Positions 28,872-38,524 of a DNA stretch of 64,000 bases are shown here, piece after piece. Position numbers and translations under genes: made by a program. Source of the DNA: Luteimonas wenzhouensis (lineage in GTDB: Bacteria; Pseudomonadota; Gammaproteobacteria; Xanthomonadales; Xanthomonadaceae); assembly GCF_007859305.1 (NCBI RefSeq), contig NZ_VOHE01000009.1, forward strand, positions 49,448 through 113,447. Direction: 5' to 3'. Every line of letters starts with the position of its first letter. Positions within the stretch are counted from its first letter, which is position 1. The notes below the pieces were generated by a model. The model ran no database searches and had not been told where the DNA came from. It was given only the letters and a program-made list of their open reading frames with translations.

Positions 28872-28902
28872 ACAGTCCGACATCGGCTCGGGTCGATCCC
28901 CG

Positions 28903-29418
28903 ATGCCACCGGATACCGCCTTCGGCCACGCTTCCCGAATGGACAGGGACGCATGCGGTCGGCGTGGGCACGCAGCGCTTCGCAAGGGGCGTGTGTCCCT
29001 GCCACGCCACGTGTACCACGTGACATTCGCGACACGGGACAGGGAATCCGTGTTCGCTGACTTCGTCGCGGCCTGCGCGGCGGCGCGCACCTTTGCCCTC
29101 CCGGTCCAGGGATTCTCCTTGCTTGCCTGGGTCCTGATGCCCGACCACGCGCATTGCCTGCTGCAGCTCGGAAATGACGGGTCGCTCGGCACCGCCTCGC
29201 GGATCCTGAAGGGTCGCAGTGCGCATGCCGTGAATCGCGAGTGCCGACGGTCCGGCGGATTGTGGGCGCGGGGGTACCACGATCGGGCGCTGCGCCGGGA
29301 AGATGATCTGCAGGCAGTGGCGCGCTACATCGTGGCGAATCCTGTGCGTGCCGGGCTCGTGCGCCGGGTGGCGGATTATCCGTTCTGGGATGCTGTCTGG
29401 CTTGGTGGTCGCGGCTGA
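28903..29418 (+). CDS. REP-associated tyrosine transposase (RAYT)
   Basis: A 171-residue Y1/HUH-type protein: HVYHVTFATRDRESVFADF at the N-terminus, the metal-binding HxH motif in WVLMPDHAHCLLQ (His82, His84), GLWARGYHDRALRRE, and the catalytic Tyr142 in ARYIVANPVRAGLV. RAYTs cut and join REP sequences. The gene is bracketed by REP copies on both sides, and its stop codon lies inside the downstream REP. A second in-frame Met at 28939 is an equally possible start. It has all expected motifs, so it looks active. Confidence 0.93.
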   Translation: MPPDTAFGHASRMDRDACGRRGHAALRKGRVSLPRHVYHVTFATRDRESVFADFVAACAAARTFALPVQGFSLLAWVLMPDHAHCLLQLGNDGSLGTASRILKGRSAHAVNRECRRSGGLWARGYHDRALRREDDLQAVARYIVANPVRAGLVRRVADYPFWDAVWLGGRG

Positions 29419-29468
29419 AGCCGCTCCTACGGCGGGGAGGGCCTGCAGGAGCGGCTTCAGCCGCGACC
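29407..29468. repeat. REP pair overlapping the RAYT 3' end
   Basis: An inverted REP at 29407-29430 overlaps the RAYT stop codon, and a forward REP follows at 29443-29468, only 12 nt apart, forming a larger cruciform that also separates RAYT from the convergent symporter gene. Confidence 0.9.
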
Positions 29469-29475
29469 GCAGGCG

Positions 29476-30762
29476 CTAGCCCGCGACGTCCGGCTCCTGG
29501 ATCGCCCCGGTCCGCCTGGCCACGATCGCGGTCGCGGTGACGTCGGCCGAGGTGTTGGCCACGGTGGCGAACACGTCGGGGATGGTGTCCACCGCCAGCA
29601 GCACGCCCAGCGGTTCGACCGGCAGGCCCATGGCCTGGGTCACCGGCATGTTGGTGGTCATGAAGCTGACCTGGCCCGGCAGGCCCACCGACCCCATGCT
29701 GACCACGATCGCCAGCGCCACCGCGATCGCCAGCTGGCCTGCGCCCAGGTCGATGCCGTACAGCCAGGCGATGAAGGAGGCGACCACGATGTACTGCGGC
29801 GGGCTGGCGATGCGGAACAGCGACACCGCCATCGGCAGCACCAGCGAGGTCACCGCCAGCGGATAGCCCAGCCGCGTGCGCGCGCTCTCGATCATCACCG
29901 GCAGCGAGGCCAGCGAGGACTGGGTGCTGGCCGCGATCGCCTGCACCGGCAGCAATGCCCGCGCCAGCCGCGCCGGCCGTTCGTTCGCCGCCACCGTCGC
30001 CACCAGGTACAGCAGCCCGGTGATGGCGATGTACAGCGTGCACTGGGTGAGGATGTAGTAGGCGAGCGCGCTGAGCATGTGCAGGCCCACCCGCGCGCAC
30101 ACCGCCAGCACCAGGGCGAACACGCCCAGCGGCGCGGCCCACAGTACCCAGCGCACGATCACGATCATGGTGTCGCCCAGGGTGCGCACCAGTTCGAGCA
30201 GGCGCGCGCGGCGCTCGGCATCGATGCGGGTCAGGGCGAAGCCGAAGAACATCGAGAACACCACCAGCGGCAGCATCGCGCTGTTGGCCGCGGCCGCGAT
30301 CGCGTTGCTGGGGATGATGCCCGACAGCCATGCACCGGGGTCGGTGCCCTGCGGCAGCGCCTCGGGCGCCTGGATCGCGGCGCGGAACGCCGCCACCACC
30401 GCCTCGTCGCGGGGAAGGGCGGAGAGCACGGCCGGTGCGGCCACGGCGGCGAACGCGCCCGACAGCGCCAGCAGCACCACGAACACGAACATCGCGGTGC
30501 GCGCGGTGCGGCCGGACGCGGCGGCGTCCGCGGCCGAGTTGATCCCGACCACCACCAGCGCCGCGACCAGCGGCACAACCGTCATCTGCAGCGCGTTCAG
30601 CCACAGCCTGCCGACCGGATACACGACGTCCGCGACCTGCGTCGCCCGCGCCGGATCGATCGCCGCCAGCACCAGGCCCGTCGCGGCGCCGAGCAGCAGG
30701 CCGATCATCACCCGCGCGGGCGTGGACAGGCGGCGGCGTTCGCCGTTCGGGGCCTGGGTCAT
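29476..30762 (-). CDS. Dicarboxylate/amino acid:cation symporter (DAACS family)
   Basis: A 428-residue transporter starting MTQAPNGERRRLSTPARVMI. It has the family core: ASTQSSLASLPVMIE (serine-rich re-entrant loop), LPMAVSLFRIASPPQY, and the C-terminal LAVDTIPDVFATVANTSADV, which contains the substrate-binding Asp/Asn pattern of GltP/DctA-type carriers. It imports C4-dicarboxylates or acidic amino acids with protons or sodium; the exact substrate is not shown by context. The open frame extends to 30825, but the family similarity starts at 30762. Confidence 0.88.
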   Translation of the reverse strand: MTQAPNGERRRLSTPARVMIGLLLGAATGLVLAAIDPARATQVADVVYPVGRLWLNALQMTVVPLVAALVVVGINSAADAAASGRTARTAMFVFVVLLALSGAFAAVAAPAVLSALPRDEAVVAAFRAAIQAPEALPQGTDPGAWLSGIIPSNAIAAAANSAMLPLVVFSMFFGFALTRIDAERRARLLELVRTLGDTMIVIVRWVLWAAPLGVFALVLAVCARVGLHMLSALAYYILTQCTLYIAITGLLYLVATVAANERPARLARALLPVQAIAASTQSSLASLPVMIESARTRLGYPLAVTSLVLPMAVSLFRIASPPQYIVVASFIAWLYGIDLGAGQLAIAVALAIVVSMGSVGLPGQVSFMTTNMPVTQAMGLPVEPLGVLLAVDTIPDVFATVANTSADVTATAIVARRTGAIQEPDVAG

Positions 30763-30890
30763 CGGGTACCTGGCTGGGGGTCGTGGGCCGCGCACTGGAT
30801 AGCACGAACGGCGCCGCGGCGGCACCCTGCGCGCATTCGGGCAGGGCAGGGAAGGGCAGTGCCCATGCGGCCGGCTTCAGTCACCGCGGC

Positions 30891-32270
30891 TCACGGCTGC
30901 AGCCTGCGGATCGCGGTGACGCGATCGACCATGGCGGTGACCGGATCGGCCATCAGCGGCAGCAGCGGGGTCACCACCACGCCATTGACCGGGTAGCGCA
31001 CGAACTGGCCGTCGTCGGCGACCATCGACACGCTGGCCGCGTCGTGGATCACCCAGGTGGCGCCGTCCACGCGCCCGATCACCATCATCACGTGCCCCGG
31101 CACGTAAAGCAGGTCGCCGACCCCGGCCTGCGCCAGCAGGCGCAGCCGCTCCTCGTGGCCCATGCCAGGCTCGACGACGGTACCGCCGAGCGCCGGGCTC
31201 GACGCCTGGGCGCCGGTGTTGCGCGGAATCACCAGGCCGAAGCTGCGCAGCACCTCGGAGACGAAGCCGCTGCAGTCGCGGCCGTTGTAGCGGTGTCCCC
31301 AGCCATAGCGCTCGCCAAGGAACTTGAACGCCTGCCGGACCAGGTTGGCCTTCGTCAGCGGCAGGTAGCCCTCGGCCACGTCGGCCGAGCGCGGCAGCAG
31401 CGCGGGGACGAACGCGAGCGTGCCGTCCGCCTCGCGCACCGGCAGGTCGACCACGTAGCCGAAGCCCGGATGCTGGCCGTTGACCGGCGCGTGCGGCGGC
31501 CACTCGGCCAATGGCAGGCGCACGCCCATGTCCAGCGGCAGTTCGGACACCTCCGGGCGCTCGCGCGTATGCACCGTGCGCACCTGGGCGCCGGTCACCA
31601 CCACGAACGGCGCGCGCCGGCGGTAGGCGAAGACCTCGGCCCGTTCCCCGAACGCGACGGCGCCGGCCTCGATCCAGCCGGCATAGGTCTCGCTGAGCAC
31701 GAACAGCCAGTGCCGGTCGCGGCTGCGGTGCACGACCGCCACCGGCGTGCCGGGGAACAGCGCGGTTTCCTGGAAGCGGTCGAGGTCGCGGTCGTCGGGC
31801 GTACTGAACACGCGCAGGTGGGTGGGGAAGGTGCGCAGGTCGGCGCGTCGCACGACCAGGCCGAAACGCGTCACCTGGGTCTGCGGGATGTCGTCCAGGT
31901 CGAGCGCGGCGACCAGGCGGTCGATCGCGCGCGCGCTGCCTTCCTTGCCGGCTTCGTCGTACAGCGCGGCCGTGGGGCGCGGCGAGGCGGCCTCGATCCA
32001 GGCGCGGACCTGTTCGGCCTCGACCGTGTACGGCAGGTCCTCGATGTCGTGCAGCGACGGGTCGAGCTGCCGCATGCGCGCGTTCTGCGCCGCGACCGCG
32101 CCCGCGTCGAGGATCAGGCGATCGGGGTCGCGCAGACGGCTGGTCCAGAACCCGGGATCGAGGTGCGCGCGGGTGACGCCGGGCAGCACCTCGACCTGCG
32201 GATCGAACGGCGACCTGGCGTGGCCCAGGGTCGACGCCATCGCCAGCACGCAGGCCAGGGCGACGCGCAT
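30891..32270 (-). CDS. Secreted SH3-domain NlpC/P60 cysteine peptidase
   Basis: A 459-residue exported protein. From M at 32270 it has a signal peptide (MRVALACVLAMASTLGHA). The middle holds SH3-like segments (FPGTPVAVVHRSRDRHWLFV, AYAGWIEAGAVA-like). The C-terminal NlpC/P60 domain has the catalytic Cys in GRDCSGFVSEVLRSFG and His in PGHVMMVIG. Such enzymes cut the D-iGlu-mDAP bond in cell-wall peptides. An in-frame ATG at 32348 would add 26 charged residues before the signal. It is divergent from a VanX-type dipeptidase, so the pair probably work together on muropeptides. Confidence 0.86.
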   Translation of the reverse strand: MRVALACVLAMASTLGHARSPFDPQVEVLPGVTRAHLDPGFWTSRLRDPDRLILDAGAVAAQNARMRQLDPSLHDIEDLPYTVEAEQVRAWIEAASPRPTAALYDEAGKEGSARAIDRLVAALDLDDIPQTQVTRFGLVVRRADLRTFPTHLRVFSTPDDRDLDRFQETALFPGTPVAVVHRSRDRHWLFVLSETYAGWIEAGAVAFGERAEVFAYRRRAPFVVVTGAQVRTVHTRERPEVSELPLDMGVRLPLAEWPPHAPVNGQHPGFGYVVDLPVREADGTLAFVPALLPRSADVAEGYLPLTKANLVRQAFKFLGERYGWGHRYNGRDCSGFVSEVLRSFGLVIPRNTGAQASSPALGGTVVEPGMGHEERLRLLAQAGVGDLLYVPGHVMMVIGRVDGATWVIHDAASVSMVADDGQFVRYPVNGVVVTPLLPLMADPVTAMVDRVTAIRRLQP

Positions 32271-32357
32271 TGCCGCACGGCAGGCGCGGGTGGCCACGGC
32301 GGCGGCGTGGCGCGCCGGCGGCTTGGCAGGGAAGGGCGGCTGTCGCATGCTGCGGCC

Positions 32358-33122
32358 ATGTTACACAGCCGCACCCAACCCCCATCGAGGCCCGTGCACC
32401 GGGCAGGCGTGGCCGTCCTCGGACTGGCCATCCTGCTGGCCACCGCGGGCTGCGGGACGCGCGCCGATCGCGCCGGCGCGGAGCAGGGGAGCGCGGCGAC
32501 CCCGGCATCGCTTGGCATGGTCGACATCCGCGACCTGGTGCCGGACATCGACACCGACATCCGCTACGCGGGTCCGGACAACTTCACCGGAGCGCCGGTG
32601 GAAGGCTACGAGGCCCCGAAGTGCTACCTGCTGCGGCCGGCGGCCGAGGCGCTCGCGGCCCTCGAACGCGAGCTGCGTCCCCAGGGCCTGCGGCTGCGCA
32701 TCTTCGACTGCTACCGGCCCGCGCGTGCGGTGCGCCGCTTCGTGGAATGGGCCAACGACCCTTCCGACCAGCGCACGCGCGCGGCGTACTATCCGATGCT
32801 GGAAAAGTCGCGCCTGGTGCCGGAGTACATCGCCGACCGCTCCGGTCACAGCAAGGGCGCGACGGTCGACCTCACCCTGCTGCAGTGCGCGGGGGCCGCA
32901 GGCCACTGCACGCCGCTGGACATGGGCACGCCCTTCGACTTTTTCGATCCGCGCGCCAATACCGACCACCCGGGCCTGGCGCCCGCGCAACGCGTCAATC
33001 GCGCACGGTTGCGCGAAGCCATGGAGCGCCATGGCTTCGCGAATTACCCGATGGAGTGGTGGCACTACACGTTCCGGCTGGAGCCGGAACCGGCGGTCCA
33101 CCACGATGTCCCGATCCGCTGA
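32358..33122 (+). CDS. VanX-type D-Ala-D-Ala dipeptidase, lipoprotein
   Basis: A 254-residue zinc peptidase with a lipoprotein signal (LGLAILLATAGC, Cys32). Zinc ligands: SGHSKGATVDL gives His164 and Asp171, and MEWWHYTF gives the catalytic Glu and the third ligand His. FDCYRPARAVRRF is the conserved Arg block of the VanX/DdpX family. It would cut D-Ala-D-Ala at the cell envelope. The lipoprotein signal argues for peptidoglycan turnover rather than cytoplasmic vancomycin resistance. Confidence 0.9.
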   Translation: MLHSRTQPPSRPVHRAGVAVLGLAILLATAGCGTRADRAGAEQGSAATPASLGMVDIRDLVPDIDTDIRYAGPDNFTGAPVEGYEAPKCYLLRPAAEALAALERELRPQGLRLRIFDCYRPARAVRRFVEWANDPSDQRTRAAYYPMLEKSRLVPEYIADRSGHSKGATVDLTLLQCAGAAGHCTPLDMGTPFDFFDPRANTDHPGLAPAQRVNRARLREAMERHGFANYPMEWWHYTFRLEPEPAVHHDVPIR

Positions 33123-33150
33123 ACGGACCCGCCCGTGCGGGCGCGGGCGG

Positions 33151-33327
33151 TCAGCCGATCTTCTTGAAGGTGTTGGTGTTGCCGAGCTTCTCGATCTTGC
33201 CGCCCGACTTGCGGAACGCGGCCAGGTCCTCTTCGAGCTGCTCGCGGGTGAGGGTGGCGTTCTGCTTGCTGGAACGTCCGGACCTGCGAAGGACGGTGCT
33301 GTTGTTGCTCTTTCTCGGTGGGGCCAT
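33151..33327 (-). CDS. Small basic/acidic protein of unknown function
   Basis: A 58-residue frame: MAPPRKSNNSTVLRRSGRSS at the N-terminus, a helix-forming middle (TREQLEEDLAAFRKS) and a C-terminal GGKIEKLGNTNTFKKIG. There is a GTG immediately before the ATG. Composition shifts from basic to amphipathic; no signal or membrane segment. The third-position GC bias and stop placement look genuine. I do not recognise a function. It is the only frame in the gap between the dipeptidase and the isochorismatase-like gene. Confidence 0.6.
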   Translation of the reverse strand: MAPPRKSNNSTVLRRSGRSSKQNATLTREQLEEDLAAFRKSGGKIEKLGNTNTFKKIG

Positions 33328-33471
33328 CACATGTCACTTGGGGTGGAACCGCGTGGCAGCATAGCGTGGCCACTGTAAAAAAACGTCAATTGGCAGGATT
33401 TCGACAAATCCGGCGCCAGATCGCAGAAATTCCCGGCAAAATGCGGCCAGTCCACGCGATTCGTGAGACCG

Positions 33472-34406
<935 letters not shown>

Positions 34407-34460
34407 TCACGCAGCGCCGGCGGTCGCCGGCCCGCGCCCGCCAGGCTCCCGGAGGCCATC

Positions 34461-35459
34461 GTGCGAAACCGTTCCCGATCCGACAGATACAACGCCGACC
34501 CCCCGGTGGGCGTCGGCGAGCTGCGCGCCGTGGCCGAGCGGCTGCTGGAAACCGGCGCCCGCGTCCTTGACCAGGGACGCGAGTGGCTGCATGCGGCCAC
34601 CCGCCGCCAGGCCGAGGAAGAGGGCGCCTACCGCCGGGACTGGCCGGGTGCCCAACGACACAACGATGGCCCCTACGCCCCGGACGAGTATTCGTTCTCC
34701 GAAACCGGCGGCGTCTTCGACGCACGTGGCGGACGGCCGGACGAGGGCCCGGGCGCGCATGGCTTCGAGGCGGATCTGGACGACCCCCTCCATCGCCATG
34801 CGCGCCCGGGCAGGGGGTGGGTTCCCCGGTACGCCGGCCAGGCCCGGCCACGCCATCGCCACGGCGCCTGGGACGATGCGTTCGTGCCGGGCAGTTACGG
34901 CTTCGGCGGCGAAGGCCGGCACCAGCCCGGCGAGCAGCCGGACCCGGTCCGGGCGACCGCCGACCGCTGGGAACGCGCGTACCACGCCCAGGGCCGCACC
35001 AGCTACCGCGGTCGCGGCCCGCGCGGCTACGTGCGCACGGACGAGCGGATCCTCGAGGACGTCAACGAGCAGCTGTGCGAGGACGCGATCGTCGATGCCA
35101 GCGACATCGAGGTCCACTGCGCACAGGGCCACGTCGTCCTGTCCGGGCGCGTGCCCACGCGCTGGATGAAGCATCGCGCCGAGGACATCGCCGATTCGGT
35201 GCGCGGGGTGAAGGACGTCGACAACCGGATCCGGGTCGCGGCCGAGGAGCCGGTGGCCCAGGGCGACTTTGACACGCGCCGCGCCACGGGCGGCCAGCAA
35301 GACGCCGCGGACGCGGGCCGTACCGGCCAGGAAGACAGGAGTTCGACGCCGCAGGCCGCGGCCACGGGAACCGGTGCGCGCGGATCGGGATCCCGGTCCG
35401 GGACCGCGACTGATCGGGACGAACCGGATTCGCCGTCGCCGCCGCATCAGGCGCATTAG
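34461..35459 (+). CDS. BON-domain protein
   Basis: A 332-residue protein starting with GTG at 34461, which has a GGAGG ribosome site at 34451-34455 (5-nt spacer). The N-terminal two-thirds is charged and Gly/Arg/Tyr-rich (low complexity, e.g. YGFGGEGRHQPGEQ). A BON domain lies at about 193-260 (DERILEDVNEQLCEDAIVDA, then GHVVLSGRVPTRWMKHRAED and VKDVDNRIRV). The C-terminal tail is Thr/Ser/Gly-rich. BON domains bind lipid or envelope surfaces; related proteins are stress-induced. An ATG at 34347 is in frame but has no ribosome site. Confidence 0.84.
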   Translation: MRNRSRSDRYNADPPVGVGELRAVAERLLETGARVLDQGREWLHAATRRQAEEEGAYRRDWPGAQRHNDGPYAPDEYSFSETGGVFDARGGRPDEGPGAHGFEADLDDPLHRHARPGRGWVPRYAGQARPRHRHGAWDDAFVPGSYGFGGEGRHQPGEQPDPVRATADRWERAYHAQGRTSYRGRGPRGYVRTDERILEDVNEQLCEDAIVDASDIEVHCAQGHVVLSGRVPTRWMKHRAEDIADSVRGVKDVDNRIRVAAEEPVAQGDFDTRRATGGQQDAADAGRTGQEDRSSTPQAAATGTGARGSGSRSGTATDRDEPDSPSPPHQAH

Positions 35460-36094
35460 GCGATGGCTGCAGACAAGCGCCGGGTGACCCGGAAAGAAGC
35501 CGTGCGGAATCCCGGGTCGGCCCGGCGGTGATCTGACCCCAGTGTTTTGCTGCATCAGCGGACAGACGTCGGCCATAGCCCGCCGGATGGGCAGCGCACA
35601 GTTTTCTGTCGCCTGTAAGTTCTTGATTTAATGGTTCTGGCGTGAGCTTTGGCACACGCCTTTCTGCAGGTCCCACCGCACTCTTCAGTGGCTACCTGTC
35701 GTGGTAGCGCAGTGTTAGGCGGGCCATTCTGTGCGATCTGCAGGGTGATCAGTATAGTTTTCAGGGTTCCGCACAGTCAGCAGCCCTCATCTCACGCGTG
35801 TGGCTTCCCGAGCGCGTCCTTGAGCACGCTGCCGTCGCCTATTGGCATCGTCCGCCGCGGCCAGAACGGCGGATTCGCCTCGTTCCGCGCAGGACAACGG
35901 CTCCCAAGCTACTCGGACGCTTGTTGCCTCCCCACCTGACTGGCGAACCAAGCCCCATGGCTGATGAAGGCGGGGCACCAGCCGCGGTATCTCGTAGAGT
36001 TCGGGTAGGTAGGCCGCGAGGGTCGACCGCAGCCCCTCAGCGCAACCTCGCGCAAGAAGCTGGCCGCACACGCGCAACAGGAGGTCGAAGCTAG
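35460..36094. other. 635-nt gene-poor stretch left of the IS5 element
   Basis: No convincing gene. The sequence has lower GC patches (35600-35780) unlike the flanks. The longest frames have neither a ribosome site nor recognisable motifs. On the minus strand a frame reading SFDLLLRVCGQLLARG is open across part of it and stops being readable at the IS edge; it may be a gene relic cut by the insertion, but I cannot name it. Confidence 0.5.
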
Positions 36095-37273
36095 GGATCA
36101 TCTGAATAACGCGCCCTGAGGCTGGTTTTGCTGCCATTCGAGCACTGACCTTGCTTCAGATGGCGAGTTTCATCGATTTAAAGCTGGATTTTGGCCGTTT
36201 TCGACCTGTTTTGACGGGTTTGCCCGCCATCCAGGCGCACCTATCCTGCAGCAGGAAACAACTGCCGTCGAACCATCCACAGGTTCGACAGCGCGAACAG
36301 TGTCAGCACCTGCGCGGTGTTCTTTGCCAAGCCGCGGTAACGCACCTTGGCGTAGCCGAACTGGCGCTTCACCACCCGGAACGGATGTTCCACCTTGGCG
36401 CGCACGCTGGCTTTGTAGTGCTCCCAACGCTCGGCGTACCTGCGCTCGCGCTTGTTCTTCATCGCACGAAGCTTCGACGGCTTCTCCACGATCAGGAAGC
36501 CAACGGCAACGTGCTGAAGCTCTTCCCGTTTGTCGGCACCGGTGTAGCCGCTGTCTCCGTAGATCGTGTCTTCCTTGCCATGCAGCAGCTTGTGTACCTG
36601 GGTCACGTCGGCCACGTTCGCCGCCGTGCACTCCACGTGGTGCACCAGGCCCGACTCCTCGTCCACGCCAATGTGCGCCTTCATCCCGAAGTGCCACTGG
36701 TTGCCCTTCTTCGTCTGGTGCATCTCCGGATCGCGCTTGCCATCCTTGTTCCTGGTCGAGCTCGGCGCTGCAATGATCGTGGCATCCACGATCGTGCCCG
36801 CGCGCAGGCTCTGGCCCTTGCGTGCCAGGTGCGCGTTCACACGCTCCAGGATCTTCGGCGCCAGGTCGTGCGTCTCCAGCAAGCGCCGGAAGTTGTGGAT
36901 CGTGGTTTCGTCTGGGATGTTGTCCAATCCGCCCAGACGGGCGAAGCGGCGCATCACCGGCATCTCGTACAGCGCCTCCTCCATGCCCGGGTCGCTGAGC
37001 GCATACCACTGTTGAAGGAAGTGAATCCGCAGCATCGTTGCCAGCGGATACGGCTGCCGGCCGGGTCGGCCCATCTTCGGATAGTGCGGTGCGATCAGCG
37101 CCAGCAGCGCCGCCCACGGCACCACCTTGTCCATCTCGGCCAGAAAGATCTCCTTGCGGGTCCGCTTGCGCTTGCCCATGGCCTCTGCATCACCGAACGT
37201 CAGCTGCATCGATCATCACCCTCGTTGCGTTGCGCTATTGTCGCCCGAACTGGTCGAGTTGTTCAGACCTTCC
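36095..37273 (-). mobile_element. IS5-family insertion sequence, complete
   Basis: A 1179-bp element. The left end GGATCATCTGAATAAC and the right end (read inward) GGAAGGTCTGAACAAC are imperfect inverted repeats (14 of the first 19 bases match). It is flanked on both sides by CTAG (36091-36094 and 37274-37277), a 4-bp YTAR target duplication as expected for IS5. It encodes one intact transposase, so it may be active. Confidence 0.88.
36241..37209 (-). CDS. IS5-family transposase
   Basis: A 322-residue DDE transposase. The N-terminal region has DKVVPWAALLALIAPHYPK and LRIHFLQQWYALSDPGMEEA; the DDE core includes GTIVDATIIAAPSSTRN (first Asp), TIYGDSGYTGADKRE (second Asp) and the C-terminal RYAERWEHYKASVRAKVEHP, which contains the YREK-like signature and the Glu. 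Length and motifs are intact. Confidence 0.95.
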   Translation of the reverse strand: MQLTFGDAEAMGKRKRTRKEIFLAEMDKVVPWAALLALIAPHYPKMGRPGRQPYPLATMLRIHFLQQWYALSDPGMEEALYEMPVMRRFARLGGLDNIPDETTIHNFRRLLETHDLAPKILERVNAHLARKGQSLRAGTIVDATIIAAPSSTRNKDGKRDPEMHQTKKGNQWHFGMKAHIGVDEESGLVHHVECTAANVADVTQVHKLLHGKEDTIYGDSGYTGADKREELQHVAVGFLIVEKPSKLRAMKNKRERRYAERWEHYKASVRAKVEHPFRVVKRQFGYAKVRYRGLAKNTAQVLTLFALSNLWMVRRQLFPAAG

Positions 37274-37368
37274 CTAGAGCGGAGGTTCCCGATTCGTGGT
37301 GGCGATTCCCGACACGCCAACGCAGGACGCGCGATGACCGGTACGCGATTGAAAGATGCATACTGACC

Positions 37369-37572
37369 ATGGCTGCACGCATCGTCGCCGGGGAAGCCGA
37401 GGCGCGGCAGTGGTATCGCTCCGAACCCATTGCCGGGCTGGGCGGCAGAATCGCGCTAGAACTGCTTCGGAGCGGACATAGTCCCGCAGTGCTGGATTTC
37501 CTTCTTGATGTGCTCCGGGAGGAGATGCAGGTTGCGCCGGGGACGGCTCGCTGGCAGGACCGGCGGAGCTGA
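37369..37572 (+). CDS. Possible antitoxin fragment (MbcA/ParS/Xre C-terminal-like)
   Basis: A 67-residue frame: MAARIVAGEAEARQWYRSEP, then LGGRIALELLRSGHSPAVLDFLLDVL. The pattern W..x..P..xLGGRxALELL.SG...V...L resembles the toxin-binding domain (DUF2384) of Xre/MbcA-type antitoxins. The N-terminal DNA-binding half expected in a full antitoxin is missing; the IS5 element ends 95 nt upstream. No RES-type toxin gene follows. Probably a remnant; assignment is tentative. Confidence 0.4.
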   Translation: MAARIVAGEAEARQWYRSEPIAGLGGRIALELLRSGHSPAVLDFLLDVLREEMQVAPGTARWQDRRS

Positions 37573-37673
37573 GCCGATCATGGAGGGATTCTCCCGACAG
37601 TCCGGTTCCGGCGACGCGGCTGCGTCGCCCCGATGGCATCCCTGCTGGCGGCGGTGGTTGGCAACAGGCATGG

Positions 37674-38504
37674 TCATTCCTTTGCGCGGGCGGGTGTGAC
37701 GGCCTGCGCGCCGAAGCGCTTGCGCAGGGTGTCGGTGAGGCTGGCGCGGGTCAGTTCGCCCATATGGCTGTCGACGAGGCGACCGTTCGCATCGAAGAAC
37801 AGCGTGCTCGGCAGGCCGCGGGTATTGGTGGCGGGCATTGCCTGAGAATGCGGGTCGAGCAGGATGTCTTGGTGTAACTGCAATCCCTGGCGATCGAGGA
37901 ATTCGCGGATGGTGGCTGCGTCCTCGCCCTGGTTGAGCAGCACGAAGTCGATGCCGGGGTAGCGTTGCGCCGCATCCTCGAACACCGGCATTTCGCGACG
38001 GCACGGCGGGCACCACGTCGCCCAGAGGTTGAGCACGATGGGCCTGCTGGCGCTGGCGTCGAGCGTCGTGGGAGTGCCGTCGAGCGTGCGTGCGGCAATG
38101 TCGGGCAGCGATGGCGCGGAACGCTGCAGCAGGGCCAGCGTGCCGTTGAGCGCAAACCACGCCAGCAGACCGGCTGCGATGCCGGCGAACAGCGGCTTGC
38201 GCAACCACCGCTGTCCTGCACTGCGCCACCAAGTGAAGGCGATGGCGGCAGGCAGTCCGATCCACCACAGGAAGCCGCCGTCGCCGATGGCGAGGATGGA
38301 CCAGGGTTCAGCCGCGTATTCGGGCCACCAGCGCACCACGTAGCCCAGGCGCGCCGCCAGCAGGCCGACGAAGAACGCGTCGGTGAACAGGGCGCCGGCC
38401 AGCTTCGGGACGGATGCGTCGGTGTGGCTGCCCATGCGCCGCGCAAGCATGCGCACCAGCCACCAAGCCAGCAATGCGGCGACGGCCACCAGCACCACGC
38501 GCAT
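37674..38504 (-). CDS. Membrane TlpA-type thioredoxin with Lgt-like N-terminal region
   Basis: A 276-residue protein. The N-terminal half has four to five hydrophobic segments, including FFVGLLAARLGYVVRWWPEY and DGGFLWWIGLPAAIAF, that resemble the start of prolipoprotein diacylglyceryl transferase. The C-terminal half is a periplasmic thioredoxin with LNLWATWCPPCRREMPVF (both Cys present) and GLPSTLFFD (cis-Pro). It is the last gene of the nine-gene sulfur operon. It probably supplies or removes electrons from periplasmic thiols or persulfides; the substrate is unknown. Confidence 0.85.
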   Translation of the reverse strand: MRVVLVAVAALLAWWLVRMLARRMGSHTDASVPKLAGALFTDAFFVGLLAARLGYVVRWWPEYAAEPWSILAIGDGGFLWWIGLPAAIAFTWWRSAGQRWLRKPLFAGIAAGLLAWFALNGTLALLQRSAPSLPDIAARTLDGTPTTLDASASRPIVLNLWATWCPPCRREMPVFEDAAQRYPGIDFVLLNQGEDAATIREFLDRQGLQLHQDILLDPHSQAMPATNTRGLPSTLFFDANGRLVDSHMGELTRASLTDTLRKRFGAQAVTPARAKE

Positions 38505-38524
38505 CGGAAGCGGACCGAGGGAGT

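Noticed and set aside
26439..29023. Reading frames crossing the tRNA cluster, intron and FMN protein gene
   Set aside because: They run through tRNA genes and the intron in frames with no similarity; the open length is due to base composition.
32358..33122. Vancomycin resistance (VanX) function
   Set aside because: The family is shared, but the lipoprotein signal and lack of vanHA genes fit peptidoglycan turnover rather than resistance.
35787..36137. 116-codon minus-strand frame left of the IS5
   Set aside because: It starts inside the IS5 end and has no clear family match; kept only as a possible relic.
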